Positions 44,903 through 54,165 of a stretch of DNA of 64,000 nucleotides are shown one piece after another; the first letter of the stretch is position 1; the number at the start of each line of letters is the position of its first letter. A program made the position numbers and the translations under genes. The notes below the pieces were generated by a model that saw only the letters and a program-made list of their open reading frames with translations, made no database searches and had not been told where the DNA came from. The stretch is taken from positions 372,001-436,000 of the forward strand of contig CBDCAC010000004.1 in NCBI GenBank assembly GCA_965213775.1, read 5' to 3'. This DNA comes from Lichenicoccus sp965213775 (GTDB taxonomy: Bacteria; Pseudomonadota; Alphaproteobacteria; Acetobacterales; Acetobacteraceae).

Positions 44903-46621
44903 TCATACCGTACGAATGCCCCTCGGCGTGGGCAGCGGCGTGCCGTGCTGCGGCGTGAACGGCGTCGTCACCGGGCGAGGCGCGGCCCAGCGGCCGGACC
45001 GCAGCCCGTCGGGGTTGTCGGAGATGAAGTAGCCGGCGCCGCGCGCGTCGAGGAAGTAGCGCTCGCGGCCATCGCCGAGACGCAGGATGGAGGTTCCCTC
45101 GTAGCAGGCGTCGGCGCCCAGCGGATCGCCATCGCCGAGCGGCAGGTAGCTGCCGAGCATGCTGTCGGCCCGGTAGAGCCGCAGCCGCTGCGGCGGGTTG
45201 CACGGCGTCACCGACACCAACCAGGCGCGCTCGACCGGATCGAACAGCAGGAACCCGTCGATGATGTTGACTGGCAGGTCAGGCAGCCGGCCGAGCAGGG
45301 TCCAGGGCGCGGCCAGATCGTCGCCCGATGGCGTGAACAGGTAGTACTGCATGCCGGCGACCGCGTTGTCCGACGACGGCATGCTGGCGGAGACATTGCA
45401 CAGCACCACGGGGCGGCCGTCGAGCAGGTAGGTCGAGTTGTCTCGGTTGCGGACGAACTCCGGCGCCCAGCATCGGCCGTCGGGCGCGTCCGACACCGCC
45501 TCGCCGACGCGCACCGTCGCCAGATGAGAGAAGCTGCCCAGGCCGTCCCGGCTGACCGCGAGCGCGAAGCCGGCGGGCGAGGCGCGGCCGGCCCAGAGCG
45601 TGTGGGCCAGCAGCGACACGCCGTTCCAGGCCGCCATGCTGGGGTCGCGCACGCACACGCCGCGCGCCGGCAGGTAGTGCGACGGGCGATAGCGGAAGGT
45701 CTCGCCGTCGCCCTGCAACAGCACGAGATTGTCGTTGAGGCCGCGCTCGTCGCGGCCGTCCGCCTGGAACACCGGCCAGATGAAGTCGCCGCTGGCGGCG
45801 GACAGACCGAGATCGTAGCGCCGGCGCAGATCATCGATGACGTCGAGGAAGTCGGCGTCCGACAGGTCGGCGCTGAAGCTGATCTTCTCGGCGATGTCGA
45901 CCGGCGCGAAATCGGTGAGCCGGTTCGCGTAGAAACCGCACCCGACGGTCGCGCGCAGGATCGGCCGCGAGGCGACGCCGCCGAGCGCCACCGGCTGCCC
46001 GCATCGCAGGCCGGACTTGTACAGCCGCACCGTGTCGCCGTCGTTGCGCACGGCGAAGATGCCCCACGCGCCGATCACCGGCTGGCTCTGCGCACGCACC
46101 GCGAAATCGGTCTGATCGGGAGGGCTCACGACCTCCTCCGTCGTCGGCCGGACATAGGCCAGACGCCGGTCGAACTCGCTCGACGCGACCATCGCCTGGA
46201 AGTAGTAGGCGCCGAGCTGCACGCCGGCGGGGCCGTCGGCGCCGATCAGGTCGTGGAACACGGGCATGCCGGACACATGGGGGCGCAGCCGGGCCACGAG
46301 GATCTCGCAGCGCGGCTCGCCGAGATAGGGGTTGTCGAGGAACTGGCCGACGCCATCGAACGAGAGCGCGGGCTCGCCGTTGATCGCCGACGACGCGATG
46401 GTGGGCCGGCTCTGCGGCTCCGCCTGCGTGAGATGGTTGTCCTGGCCGCTGAGGTCGCGCCAGACCGATACGCCGCCGGACGCGTCGGTGATCGTCCCCT
46501 GGGAGGCGAGGCACCATTGCGCCAGCGCGCCGCGCCGCAATGCCGCCGCGGCCCGCGTGCCGGCCGCGCATCCGGTCAAGAGGCTGGCGGCGAACAGGCC
46601 GAGCGCATCGCGTCTCCTCAT
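44903..46621 (-). CDS. Lipoprotein with LamG-like and GH43-like propeller domains
   Basis: This 572-aa protein starts MRRRDALGLFAASLLTGCAAG, a lipoprotein signal with lipobox LLTGC (Cys18). About 35-260 looks like a concanavalin/LamG lectin fold: LAQWCLASQGTITDASGGVSVWRDLSGQDNHLTQ, PALSFDGVGQFLDNPYLG and DVIDDLRRRYDLG are typical. About 280-565 looks like a five-bladed propeller related to glycoside hydrolase family 43/62-type folds, with repeated aromatic-rich strands (CWAPEFVRNRDNSTYLL, NIIDGFLLFDPVERAWLVSV). It probably sits on the outer membrane and binds or cleaves a polysaccharide. Catalytic residues cannot be assigned by eye. It stands alone upstream of fruK on the same strand. Confidence 0.65.
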   Translation of the reverse strand: MRRRDALGLFAASLLTGCAAGTRAAAALRRGALAQWCLASQGTITDASGGVSVWRDLSGQDNHLTQAEPQSRPTIASSAINGEPALSFDGVGQFLDNPYLGEPRCEILVARLRPHVSGMPVFHDLIGADGPAGVQLGAYYFQAMVASSEFDRRLAYVRPTTEEVVSPPDQTDFAVRAQSQPVIGAWGIFAVRNDGDTVRLYKSGLRCGQPVALGGVASRPILRATVGCGFYANRLTDFAPVDIAEKISFSADLSDADFLDVIDDLRRRYDLGLSAASGDFIWPVFQADGRDERGLNDNLVLLQGDGETFRYRPSHYLPARGVCVRDPSMAAWNGVSLLAHTLWAGRASPAGFALAVSRDGLGSFSHLATVRVGEAVSDAPDGRCWAPEFVRNRDNSTYLLDGRPVVLCNVSASMPSSDNAVAGMQYYLFTPSGDDLAAPWTLLGRLPDLPVNIIDGFLLFDPVERAWLVSVTPCNPPQRLRLYRADSMLGSYLPLGDGDPLGADACYEGTSILRLGDGRERYFLDARGAGYFISDNPDGLRSGRWAAPRPVTTPFTPQHGTPLPTPRGIRTV

Positions 46622-46946
46622 CGAAGCGTCTGTCCCCGGGCCGCGCCTTCCCGACCGCGGCGACCGTACGAGTCCCGCGCGCCACACCGTCCGGAGCGGC
46701 TCGCGAAGGCGTCCGCGAGCGGCATTCCCAGGCAACAGGCCGCACGCCACGTAGTTCCTGCGCGTCGCCGCGCGACAAGGGTCGATCGGCCGCTCGACGC
46801 GGCCGATATCGAGCCGCACGCAGGCTCCGCTTCCACGGCTCCGCCCCCGGGCCAGGGAGCAGATTGCCCGGCCTTCGCCGATCCGGTTGGCCTTAACCAG
46901 CTTTCAACGAGTATCGGCGATGATGCACTGAGAGAGGAAGTGCAGC
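46622..46946. other. Divergent intergenic region with possible CtrA half-match
   Basis: These 325 bases separate the lipoprotein gene from a divergent small gene. TTAA-CCAGCTT-TCAA at 46893-46907 matches three quarters of the second half of the CtrA site. No gene is supported. Confidence 0.35.
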
Positions 46947-47189
46947 ATGTCGGCTTACAGCGGTCTCAACGTCATCCCCTTTCCCCGGCGGCGGGAGAAG
47001 AGTTTGTGCATGCTGCGCGAGGCAGTGTGGACGCTCGAGCGCATGGAGCTGTCGAGGATCGGCGTGATCATGTCCCGCCTGGTCGATGACGCGCTCCACG
47101 ATGCCGAGGAGGAAGAATTCTACGAGCGGGTGAAGACCGCCTACGCCCTGTACGAGCGCATCCTGATCGAGGGCGACCGGCTCTCCTGA
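46947..47189 (+). CDS. Small conserved-looking hypothetical protein
   Basis: This is an 80-aa soluble protein: SAYSGLNVIPFPRRREKSL followed by a mainly helical, charged segment (ERMELSRIGVIMSRLVDDALHDAEEEEFYERVKTAYALYER). GAGGAAG lies 6 bases before the ATG, a strong ribosome site that supports translation. I do not recognise the family. A possible weak CtrA box 40 bases upstream would place it with motility or cell-cycle genes. Confidence 0.6.
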   Translation: MSAYSGLNVIPFPRRREKSLCMLREAVWTLERMELSRIGVIMSRLVDDALHDAEEEEFYERVKTAYALYERILIEGDRLS

Positions 47190-47589
47190 CGGCACAGCGG
47201 CAGGCGACCGGCGCGGTCAGCTCAGGTCGCGGAAGACGCGGAGCCGAACGAGCCGGTCGTTCTACACAGTCCGGCACAGCTGTCCGGCACAGCAGTGCTG
47301 CCGGCCGATATCCGAGACGAGGCCGATCTCTCTCGGCTCCCTTCGAAAGTTCTCTCGCTGCAGGCGGCGCCGTGGCCTGGATCGCGAGGCCGCCGAGATG
47401 GGCGCCGGCTTCTTCGAACGTCAGGAACTTCCCGGGCATGCCAACCTGCCGGCCGGGCGCCTCGGCGAACGCCGGTGAGGAAGATGTGCGTGTTCGTCGC
47501 CAAGCGCGACGCCTCGGCGAGCATTCCGGTCTCGCCTCTCGCACGCCGAGCACGCTGCTGAGCGAACATGATGGCGGAGGCGGATGCGG
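47190..47589. other. Intergenic stretch without supported gene
   Basis: These 400 bases lie between the convergent small gene and cytochrome b561 gene. Several frames are open on both strands, but none has protein-like composition or a ribosome site. I see no strong hairpin. Confidence 0.5.
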
Positions 47590-48222
47590 TCAGCGGCCGC
47601 TCCGGCCGATACCGGGTGCGATGTCGGCCCGATCCGGACCGCCCTGCTCCGGGCCGGGCCGCAGCGGCAGGATGCGCGCGAACTCCGCATGCCCTTCCAC
47701 GAACTGATGCTTCAGCGCGCCGAGCACGTGCAGGGCGAGCAGCCCATACAGCACGTAGGCGAGGTAGCTGTGCACCTGATACCAGACCGTGTGCACGTGC
47801 GCCTTGGTGATCGGGTCCAGGGCCATGATCGGGGCGATGCGCGGCCATGGCACCAGGCCGAACAGGCGCAGCGGGTGGGCGGCCGCATCCTTAAAGGCGG
47901 AGTCGTGGATCCACCCCGAGATCGGCAGGCCGAGGATCAGCAGGTAGAACAGGAGGTGGGCCGCCCGGGCGCCGATCCGCTCTATCCTCGGGTAGGAGCG
48001 CGGCAGCGGAGGCGGCCGGTGCGACAGCCGCCACAGCACACGCAGCAGCACCAGCCCGAGCACGGTGATGCCGATCGACTTGTGGGTGTCGATCGCCGGT
48101 CGCACCAGCGCGTCGGGAAACCAGCCGATCACCCAGACCAGGACGACGTTGCCGATGATCAGGACGGCGACCAGCCAGTGCAGCAGCATGGCGGTCCGGG
48201 TGTATCGATTGACAACGTCCAT
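47590..48222 (-). CDS. Cytochrome b561 family protein
   Basis: This is a di-heme inner-membrane electron carrier of 210 aa. Four transmembrane helices carry the usual histidines: H15 in MLLHWLVAVLIIG, H46 in DTHKSIGI, and two on later helices (HVHTVWYQVHSYLAYVLYG and LLALHVLGALKHQF). Family members oxidise ubiquinol or superoxide (E. coli CybB type). ATG 48222 places the first histidine helix correctly. It is divergent from the glycosyltransferase, with 89 bases between them. A C-terminal polar tail of about 25 residues is not part of the family. Confidence 0.88.
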   Translation of the reverse strand: MDVVNRYTRTAMLLHWLVAVLIIGNVVLVWVIGWFPDALVRPAIDTHKSIGITVLGLVLLRVLWRLSHRPPPLPRSYPRIERIGARAAHLLFYLLILGLPISGWIHDSAFKDAAAHPLRLFGLVPWPRIAPIMALDPITKAHVHTVWYQVHSYLAYVLYGLLALHVLGALKHQFVEGHAEFARILPLRPGPEQGGPDRADIAPGIGRSGR

Positions 48223-48311
48223 GGCACCCGCCACTCCCCTGGCGGCCACGCACCGCCGCGAGCCGGACGATGCCTGAGCGGCCGGGCCGTGCAAAGTGCC
48301 ACGAGGAACTC

Positions 48312-49775
48312 ATGGACGCTGCGTTGATCGAGCAGGAGCTGGCGCGGGTGAGGCAGGTCACCTCGCCGCGCTTCAGCGCGCCGCCGACACCGCTGCGCAG
48401 CAGCCTCATCCACGGCGCGGCATTGCTGCTCTGGGTGCTGCTGGTCGCGCGCGCCCGCGGCGGCGGATTGTTCGCCTGGTCCGCGGGCCTCGCCTACATC
48501 GCCTACGACACCATGCTGCTCGCCTTCGTGTTCTGGCAGACGCTGACCCTGCTGCGTCCGGCCGCGGCCGCCATGCCGGACAGCGGGTTGCCGCCGGCCA
48601 CCATCATCGTGGCCGCGCATAACGAGGCGGCGAGCCTGCCGGTCACGCTCGCGGCCCTGCTCGCCCAGAGCCACCCTGCGCAGACGATCGTGATCGCCGA
48701 TGACGGCTCGTCCGATGCGACGGCGAGCCTGCTGCAGGACCGCTACGGACTGGTGTCCTCACCGGGCGCCCTGAGCGAGCCGAGTGTCGCCTATCCGGCA
48801 TTGCGCTGGTTGCGCCTGCCGCACGGTGGCAAGGCGCGGGCCCTAAACGTCGCCTGCGCCCTGTCCGACACCGAGCTGGTGCTCACGGTCGATGCCGACA
48901 CGCTGCTCGAGCCGGAGGCGCTGCGGGCGATGCGCGACGCCTTCGCTGCCGACCCGGCGCTGGTGGCGGCGACGGGGGTGCTGACCCCGGTATGCGGACC
49001 TTCGTCGCAGGGCCGGCTGCTGCAATGGTTCCAGACCTACGAGTACGTCCGCAACTTCCTCTCGCGCTACGCCTGGATGCGGGTGGGCGGGCTGCTGCTG
49101 ATCTCCGGCGCGTTCGCCTGCTACCGGCGCCGCGCGCTGCTCGCCGTGGGCGGCTTCGATCCGGACTGCCTGGTGGAGGATTACGAGCTGACTCATCGGC
49201 TGCGCGATCATGCCGGACGACGCGGCGAGGTGTGGCAGACCGGCGTCGTCGGCAGCGCTCGCGCGCGCACCGACGCTCCGAGCACCGCCGGCTCGTTCCT
49301 GCGGCAGCGGCGCCGCTGGTTCGGCGGCTTCCTGCAGACGCAGCTCTGGTATCGGCACATGGTCGGCAACCCGCGCTACGGCCGGCTCGGCACCGCCATG
49401 CTCCCGGTCAAGGCGATCGACACGCTGCAGCCGCTGTACGGCCTGACCGGGGTGTTGCTGCTGTTCGGCTATCTCGCCGCCGGCCGGATCGGCATCGTGC
49501 GGCTGATCGGCGAGGCGATCGGGGTCAAGATCGTCCTCGATCTCGGCTTCCACCTCTGGTCGCTGCGGGTCTACCGGCGCTGGATCGGCGCAGCTTCGGG
49601 CACGCGCCTGCTCCCGGCGATCCTGGCGGCGTTGCTGGAGCCGTTCAGCTTCCAGCTGCTGCGGCACTCCGGCGCCGCACTCGGATGGCTGGCGTTCCTG
49701 CGCGGCACGCGATCCTGGGGCGTCCAGGAACGGCTGGGCGTCGGCGCGACGAAGAGCAGAACCGCCGGCCCTTAG
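48312..49775 (+). CDS. Family 2 glycosyltransferase, PgaC-like
   Basis: This is a processive-type membrane glycosyltransferase of 487 aa. The GT2 domain has IIVAAHNEAASLPVTLAALLAQS, ADDGSSD, the metal-binding VDADT (about 195), the acceptor motif VEDYELTHRL and the (Q/R)xxRW motif RQRRRW. Two hydrophobic helices precede the domain and three or four follow it, as in poly-N-acetylglucosamine synthase PgaC and related enzymes. The nucleotide sugar and product are unknown, and no polysaccharide export gene lies nearby. GAGG precedes ATG 48312 by 5 bases; a longer frame from 48270 is possible. Confidence 0.87.
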   Translation: MDAALIEQELARVRQVTSPRFSAPPTPLRSSLIHGAALLLWVLLVARARGGGLFAWSAGLAYIAYDTMLLAFVFWQTLTLLRPAAAAMPDSGLPPATIIVAAHNEAASLPVTLAALLAQSHPAQTIVIADDGSSDATASLLQDRYGLVSSPGALSEPSVAYPALRWLRLPHGGKARALNVACALSDTELVLTVDADTLLEPEALRAMRDAFAADPALVAATGVLTPVCGPSSQGRLLQWFQTYEYVRNFLSRYAWMRVGGLLLISGAFACYRRRALLAVGGFDPDCLVEDYELTHRLRDHAGRRGEVWQTGVVGSARARTDAPSTAGSFLRQRRRWFGGFLQTQLWYRHMVGNPRYGRLGTAMLPVKAIDTLQPLYGLTGVLLLFGYLAAGRIGIVRLIGEAIGVKIVLDLGFHLWSLRVYRRWIGAASGTRLLPAILAALLEPFSFQLLRHSGAALGWLAFLRGTRSWGVQERLGVGATKSRTAGP

Positions 49776-49853
49776 CCGGATCGTGTGCCTCAGGCCGCGG
49801 CGGCTCCAGCGCAGGGCCCCGGTCGCCACCGGCCGGCTTCGCAGGGCGACGTG

Positions 49854-51503
49854 CTAGGGGATGATCCAGGGCACGACGTACTGCTCGAGCAGCACGAGCA
49901 GGCCCAGCATGAGGGTCAGCGCGACGCTGTGCTTGAAGGTGCGGGCGAACACGACGCCCTCCTGGCCCTTGAGCCTGGTGACCGAGACGCCGGTGGCGAT
50001 GTTCTGCGGCGAGATCATCTTGCCCATCACGCCGCCGGAGGAGTTGGTGGCCGCGATCAGCACCGGGTTGAGGCCGAGCTGGTGCGCCGCCACCACCTGG
50101 AGGTTGCCGAACAGCGCGTTGCCCGAGGTGTCGCTGCCGGACAGGAACACCGCGACCCAGCCGAGGAAGGCCGAAACCAGCGGGAAGACGATGCCGACCG
50201 AGGCAACGCCCAGCCCGAGCGTGTAGTTCAGTCCGGAGTAGTTCATCAGGTAGGCCAGCCCGATGATCAGTGCGACCGTCAGGATCGCGATCCGGCTCTG
50301 CCGCCAGGTGATCGCGATCGCCTGGGCGAACCGGCCGGGCCCCACCCCCACCAGGCCAGCCGTTATGATCGCCGAGAGCAGGATCGCGGTGCCGGACGCG
50401 AGCGGCTGGAATGCCCAGGTCGCGGCGTACGGCTTGCCGTAGAGGCTGATGAACACCTGGTTGTGCAGCCCCGGCCACGGGATCAGGCGCTGGCCGAAGG
50501 CGGAGACCTTCAGGTGGGTCCAGGCGATCACCACCGCCGAGACCACCACCCAGGGGATCCAGCCCTGCCAGCCCGGCACGACCGCCGGCATCGGTTCCTG
50601 CACCACGTCCGCACCCATCGCGCGCGCGCCCACCAGCCGCGCGGACGGACGCACCACCGAGGCCGGGATGGCGAAGGCGGCATCCGGGCGCGGCGTCCAG
50701 ACGCGCAGGAACAGCAGGGTGAGCAGCAGCGCGGTGAGCGAGGACAGCACGTCGGTCAGGGCGTAGTCGAGGAAGTTCGAGGCGACGAACTGGGCCGCGG
50801 CGAAGCTGCCGCCGGCGACCAGCAGCACCGGCCAGAGTGCGCGCACCGAGCGCAGCCCGCCATAGATCGCCATCACGTAGAACGGCAACAGCATCGCCAG
50901 GAACGGCAGCTGCCGCCCGATCATCGCCCCCAGCGTGACCGCCGGCAGGCCGGTGACCTGGCCGAGCACGGTGACCGGCGCGCCGAGGGCTCCGAACGCG
51001 ACCGGTGCGGTGTTGAAGATCAGGGTGAAGGTGAGCGCCTCGACCGGCGGAAACCCGACCAGGATCAGCAGCGCGCTGGTGATGGCGACCGGCGTGCCGA
51101 ATCCGGAGATGCCCTCCAGCAGGCAGCCGAAGCAGAAGCCGATCACCACCAGCACCACGCGTCGGTCGTTGGGGAGGTGCTCCAGCACCCAGTCGCGGAA
51201 GGCGTCGAACCGGCCCGAGAGGACGGCGATGTTGTAGAGCAGCAGCGCGTTGAACACGATCCACATTACCGGCCACAGCGCGAAGGCGACGCCGGCGGCG
51301 ATCGCGTCGAGCGCCAGTCGGACCGGCAGGCGCCAGATCAGCACGGCGATGGCCAACGCGAGCAGCAGGCCGCCCAGCGAGGCCTGCCACGCAGGTCGTC
51401 GCAGCACGCCCAGCATCACCAGCACCAGCGCGATCGGCAGGACCGCGACCAGGAACGACAGCGCGAGGCTGTCGCCCACCGGGGTCAAGAGTTGCCTGAA
51501 CAT
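49854..51503 (-). CDS. glcA: L-lactate/glycolate permease (LldP/GlcA family)
   Basis: This is a proton-coupled 2-hydroxycarboxylate permease of 549 aa with about 14 transmembrane helices. Family landmarks are CFGCLLEGISGFGTPVAITSALL near 105-130, and near the C-terminus GNALFGNLQVVAAHQLGLNPVLIAATNSSGGVMGKMISPQNIA. LldP and GlcA are close paralogues that both carry lactate and glycolate; its place at the end of the glcDEF operon favours glycolate. It is preceded by GGGGAG 7 bases from its ATG and follows glcF after 72 bases. Confidence 0.92.
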   Translation of the reverse strand: MFRQLLTPVGDSLALSFLVAVLPIALVLVMLGVLRRPAWQASLGGLLLALAIAVLIWRLPVRLALDAIAAGVAFALWPVMWIVFNALLLYNIAVLSGRFDAFRDWVLEHLPNDRRVVLVVIGFCFGCLLEGISGFGTPVAITSALLILVGFPPVEALTFTLIFNTAPVAFGALGAPVTVLGQVTGLPAVTLGAMIGRQLPFLAMLLPFYVMAIYGGLRSVRALWPVLLVAGGSFAAAQFVASNFLDYALTDVLSSLTALLLTLLFLRVWTPRPDAAFAIPASVVRPSARLVGARAMGADVVQEPMPAVVPGWQGWIPWVVVSAVVIAWTHLKVSAFGQRLIPWPGLHNQVFISLYGKPYAATWAFQPLASGTAILLSAIITAGLVGVGPGRFAQAIAITWRQSRIAILTVALIIGLAYLMNYSGLNYTLGLGVASVGIVFPLVSAFLGWVAVFLSGSDTSGNALFGNLQVVAAHQLGLNPVLIAATNSSGGVMGKMISPQNIATGVSVTRLKGQEGVVFARTFKHSVALTLMLGLLVLLEQYVVPWIIP

Positions 51504-51575
51504 CGGTGTCTCCCCTGCTCGTCGTTTCTTGTTTCTCTTTTCTTGTTGATCAGTAACCCCGCCGCGGCGGTCGGC

Positions 51576-52871
51576 TCAGTGCGGCATCAGCTCCGGCCTG
51601 GGGCCGCCGGTGGCCCAGTCGAGCAGCTCCACCGTATGGATCACCGGCAGCTTGCTGCCCGAGGCGATCTGGGTGATGCAGCCGATGTTGCCGGCGGCGA
51701 CCAGATCAGGGGAGGTGCGCTCGATGTTGGCCACCTTGCGGTCGCGCAGCTGCCCCGCGATCTCCGGCTGCAGCAGGTTGTAGGTGCCGGCGGAGCCGCA
51801 GCAGAGATGACCCTCGGGCACCTCGACCACCTCGAAGCCGGCTGCGGCGAGCAGCTGTTTCGGCTCCGCGCGGACCTGCTGGCCGTGCTGCAGCGAGCAG
51901 GCGCTGTGATAGGCGACGCGCTGGCCGGTCGCGACCACCGGCCTGCGCAGCCCCAGCTCGCTCATCAGCTCGGTGATGTCGCGCGCCAGTGCCGAGACGG
52001 CGCGCGCCGGTGCGGCGAGCACCGGATCGTCGCGGAACATGAAGCCGTAATCCTTCACCGTGGTGCCGCAGCCGGACGCGTTGATCACGATCGCATCGAG
52101 GCCGCCGGCACGGATCTCCCGGTCCCAGGCCAGGATGTTGGCGCGCGCGGCATCGTTGCCTTCATGGCCGAGGTGATGCGTCAGCGCGCCGCAGCAGCCC
52201 GCGCCGCGCGCCACGACCACCTCGCAGCCGTGCCGGGTCAGCAGCCGGATGGTCGCCTCGTTGATCTGCGGCGCGAGCACGCGCTGGGCGCAGCCGTTGA
52301 GGATCGCCACGCGCCTGACCCGGGTGCCGAGTGCCGGGAACACCTGCGGCCGGTCGACCGGGGAGCGTCGCGGCACCCGCGCCGGCGCCAGCGCCAGCAG
52401 CGCGCGCAGCTGCCGGGGGATCAGGCGGGGTGCCAGCAGGACGAACGGCCGGCCGAGCCGGGACATCTCCAACGCCGCCCGGAACAGCAGCGGCCGGGGC
52501 AGCACGAGGCCGAGCAGCCGGCGCATGGCGCGATCCGGCCACGGACGCACGTAGGTCTTCTCGATGTGGTGCCGGGCATGGTCGATCAGGTGCATGTAGT
52601 TCACGCCCGACGGGCAGGTGGTCATGCAGCTCAGGCACGACAGGCAGCGATCGACGTGCTTGACCACCTTCTCGGTGGCCGGGCGGTCGTTCTCCAGCAT
52701 GTCCTTGATCAGGTAGATGCGGCCGCGCGGGCTATCGAGCTCGTCGCCGAGCAGCGCGTAGGTCGGGCAGGTCGCGGTGCAGAAACCGCAATGCACGCAG
52801 GTGCGCAGGATCTTGGCGGATTCCGCGGTGTCGGGATCGGCGAGCTGGGTCGGGCTGAATCGGGTCTGCAC
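51576..52871 (-). CDS. glcF: Glycolate oxidase iron-sulfur subunit
   Basis: GlcF passes electrons from the flavin subunits of glycolate oxidase toward the respiratory chain. In 431 aa it has two 4Fe-4S motifs: CVHCGFCTATCPTY at about 22 and CLSCLSCMTTCPSGVNY at about 75. They are followed by the paired CCG domains (GAGCCGALTHHLG and HLCCGSAGTYNLL). The start is GTG 52871, preceded by GGGGAG, four bases after the glcE stop. It is a membrane-associated partner of GlcD and GlcE. Confidence 0.95.
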   Translation of the reverse strand: MQTRFSPTQLADPDTAESAKILRTCVHCGFCTATCPTYALLGDELDSPRGRIYLIKDMLENDRPATEKVVKHVDRCLSCLSCMTTCPSGVNYMHLIDHARHHIEKTYVRPWPDRAMRRLLGLVLPRPLLFRAALEMSRLGRPFVLLAPRLIPRQLRALLALAPARVPRRSPVDRPQVFPALGTRVRRVAILNGCAQRVLAPQINEATIRLLTRHGCEVVVARGAGCCGALTHHLGHEGNDAARANILAWDREIRAGGLDAIVINASGCGTTVKDYGFMFRDDPVLAAPARAVSALARDITELMSELGLRRPVVATGQRVAYHSACSLQHGQQVRAEPKQLLAAAGFEVVEVPEGHLCCGSAGTYNLLQPEIAGQLRDRKVANIERTSPDLVAAGNIGCITQIASGSKLPVIHTVELLDWATGGPRPELMPH

Positions 52872-52875
52872 GATG

Positions 52876-54147
52876 CTACACTCCCCGCTGTATGCGGCCT
52901 GGGTTGAGGACGCCCTTGGGATCGAAGCTGCCCTTCACCCGGCGCGCGAGGGCGTCCAGCGCGTCCATAGCGGGCTCGAAGACGGCGACCGCCCGCCGTA
53001 TCGCGTCCGGCGCGCGCACCAGGGTCGCGTGCCCGCCGGTCTCGCGCAGGGCGGCACGGATCCGCGCCGCGCCGCCGTCCGCGCCGCCCGCGTCGGCGTC
53101 GAGGCCGAGCCAGAGCAGGCCGCCGCCCCAGTCGTAGAACGCCTCCGTGCCCGGCAGCGCCTCGCGCAGCCGGTGCAGCAGACGCGCGGCGGCCGAGGGC
53201 GTCGGGCACACCCGCCACAGGATGCCGTCGGCCTGGCCGAGCAGCGTCCGCGCGGCACCGATCTCGGCCCACAGCGCATCGCTGGCGGCCGCCGGCAGGC
53301 GGCGTGCCTGCCCGAGCCCGCGCTCCAGCGCCGCCGCGCGGTATTCGATCGAGGGTCGCGGTCCCTCGAGCCGCAGCACCGTCACGGCGGCGCCGGCGCC
53401 CGCGACCTCCGCCACCGCGGAGCGGGCCGCGACCGTCGCCGGCAGGTGGGCGGCCGAGGAGACCTCGTGCTCGGAGTTCAGCGCACGCACCAGGGCCTCG
53501 AGCCCGGCGTGGTCGTCGAGGCCCGCCAGAAGCACGCTGCAGCTGGTCTCGGGCCGCGGCAGCACGCGCAGCGACAGCTCGGTGAGCACCGACAGCGTGC
53601 CGAAGGCGCCGGCCTGCAGCTTGCACATGTCGTAGCCGGTGACGTTCTTGACGACGCGGCCGCCGGCCTTCCACGCCTCGCCCCAGCCATTCACCGCCGA
53701 GAAGCCCAGCAGGTGGTCCCGCGCCGCACCGGCGCGCACCCGGCGCGGACCGGACAGGTTGCAGGCGATCACGCCGCCCAAGCTAGGCTCGGCGGTCGGC
53801 TCGGCATCGCTGCCCAGCAGCCCGCTCCCCAGAAGCCCGCTCTCCAGAAGCCCGCGCCAGTCCGGCGGCTCGAAGGCCAGCATCTGCCGGTGCGCCGCCA
53901 GCTGCCGTTCCACCTCCGAGAGCGGGGTGGCGGCGCGCGCGGTGAGCACCAGCTCGGCTGGATCGTAATCCACGATGCCGCGCAGCGCGCCGAGCTCCAG
54001 CGCGTGCTCGGGACGCTCGGGGCGGCCGAGCCTGCGCTTGCTGCCGCCGCCGACGATCTCCAGCGGTTGCGAGGCGGCGGCGGCCCAGGCCACGACCTGC
54101 TGCACCTCGACGGCGTCGGATGGCCGGAACACGGTCATGCCGGGCAC
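52876..54147 (-). CDS. glcE: Glycolate oxidase FAD-binding subunit
   Basis: GlcE is the smaller FAD-linked subunit of glycolate oxidase, 423 aa. It shows the PCMH-type FAD-binding pattern: VEIVGGGSKRRLGRP-like loop near 33-47, then SLGGVIACNLSGPRRVRAGAARDHLLG and KNVTGYDMCKLQAGAFGTL around 165-180. A run of repeated LLESGLLGSGLLGS residues near 105 is an unusual insertion, probably from local DNA slippage. It lies 18 bases downstream of glcD and 4 bases upstream of glcF. Confidence 0.94.
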   Translation of the reverse strand: MPGMTVFRPSDAVEVQQVVAWAAAASQPLEIVGGGSKRRLGRPERPEHALELGALRGIVDYDPAELVLTARAATPLSEVERQLAAHRQMLAFEPPDWRGLLESGLLGSGLLGSDAEPTAEPSLGGVIACNLSGPRRVRAGAARDHLLGFSAVNGWGEAWKAGGRVVKNVTGYDMCKLQAGAFGTLSVLTELSLRVLPRPETSCSVLLAGLDDHAGLEALVRALNSEHEVSSAAHLPATVAARSAVAEVAGAGAAVTVLRLEGPRPSIEYRAAALERGLGQARRLPAAASDALWAEIGAARTLLGQADGILWRVCPTPSAAARLLHRLREALPGTEAFYDWGGGLLWLGLDADAGGADGGAARIRAALRETGGHATLVRAPDAIRRAVAVFEPAMDALDALARRVKGSFDPKGVLNPGRIQRGV

Positions 54148-54165
54148 TCCTGACGAGGGGGGTTG

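Noticed and set aside
43286..47089. A 1267-codon frame spanning fruK and the lipoprotein gene on the plus strand
   Set aside because: It crosses two well-supported minus-strand genes and their spacer and has no recognisable domain; it is a consequence of high GC content.
51550..51575. GTAACC near 51550 as a second sigma-F promoter
   Set aside because: The sequence 16 bases further is CTCA, not CGAA, and the gene order does not fit.
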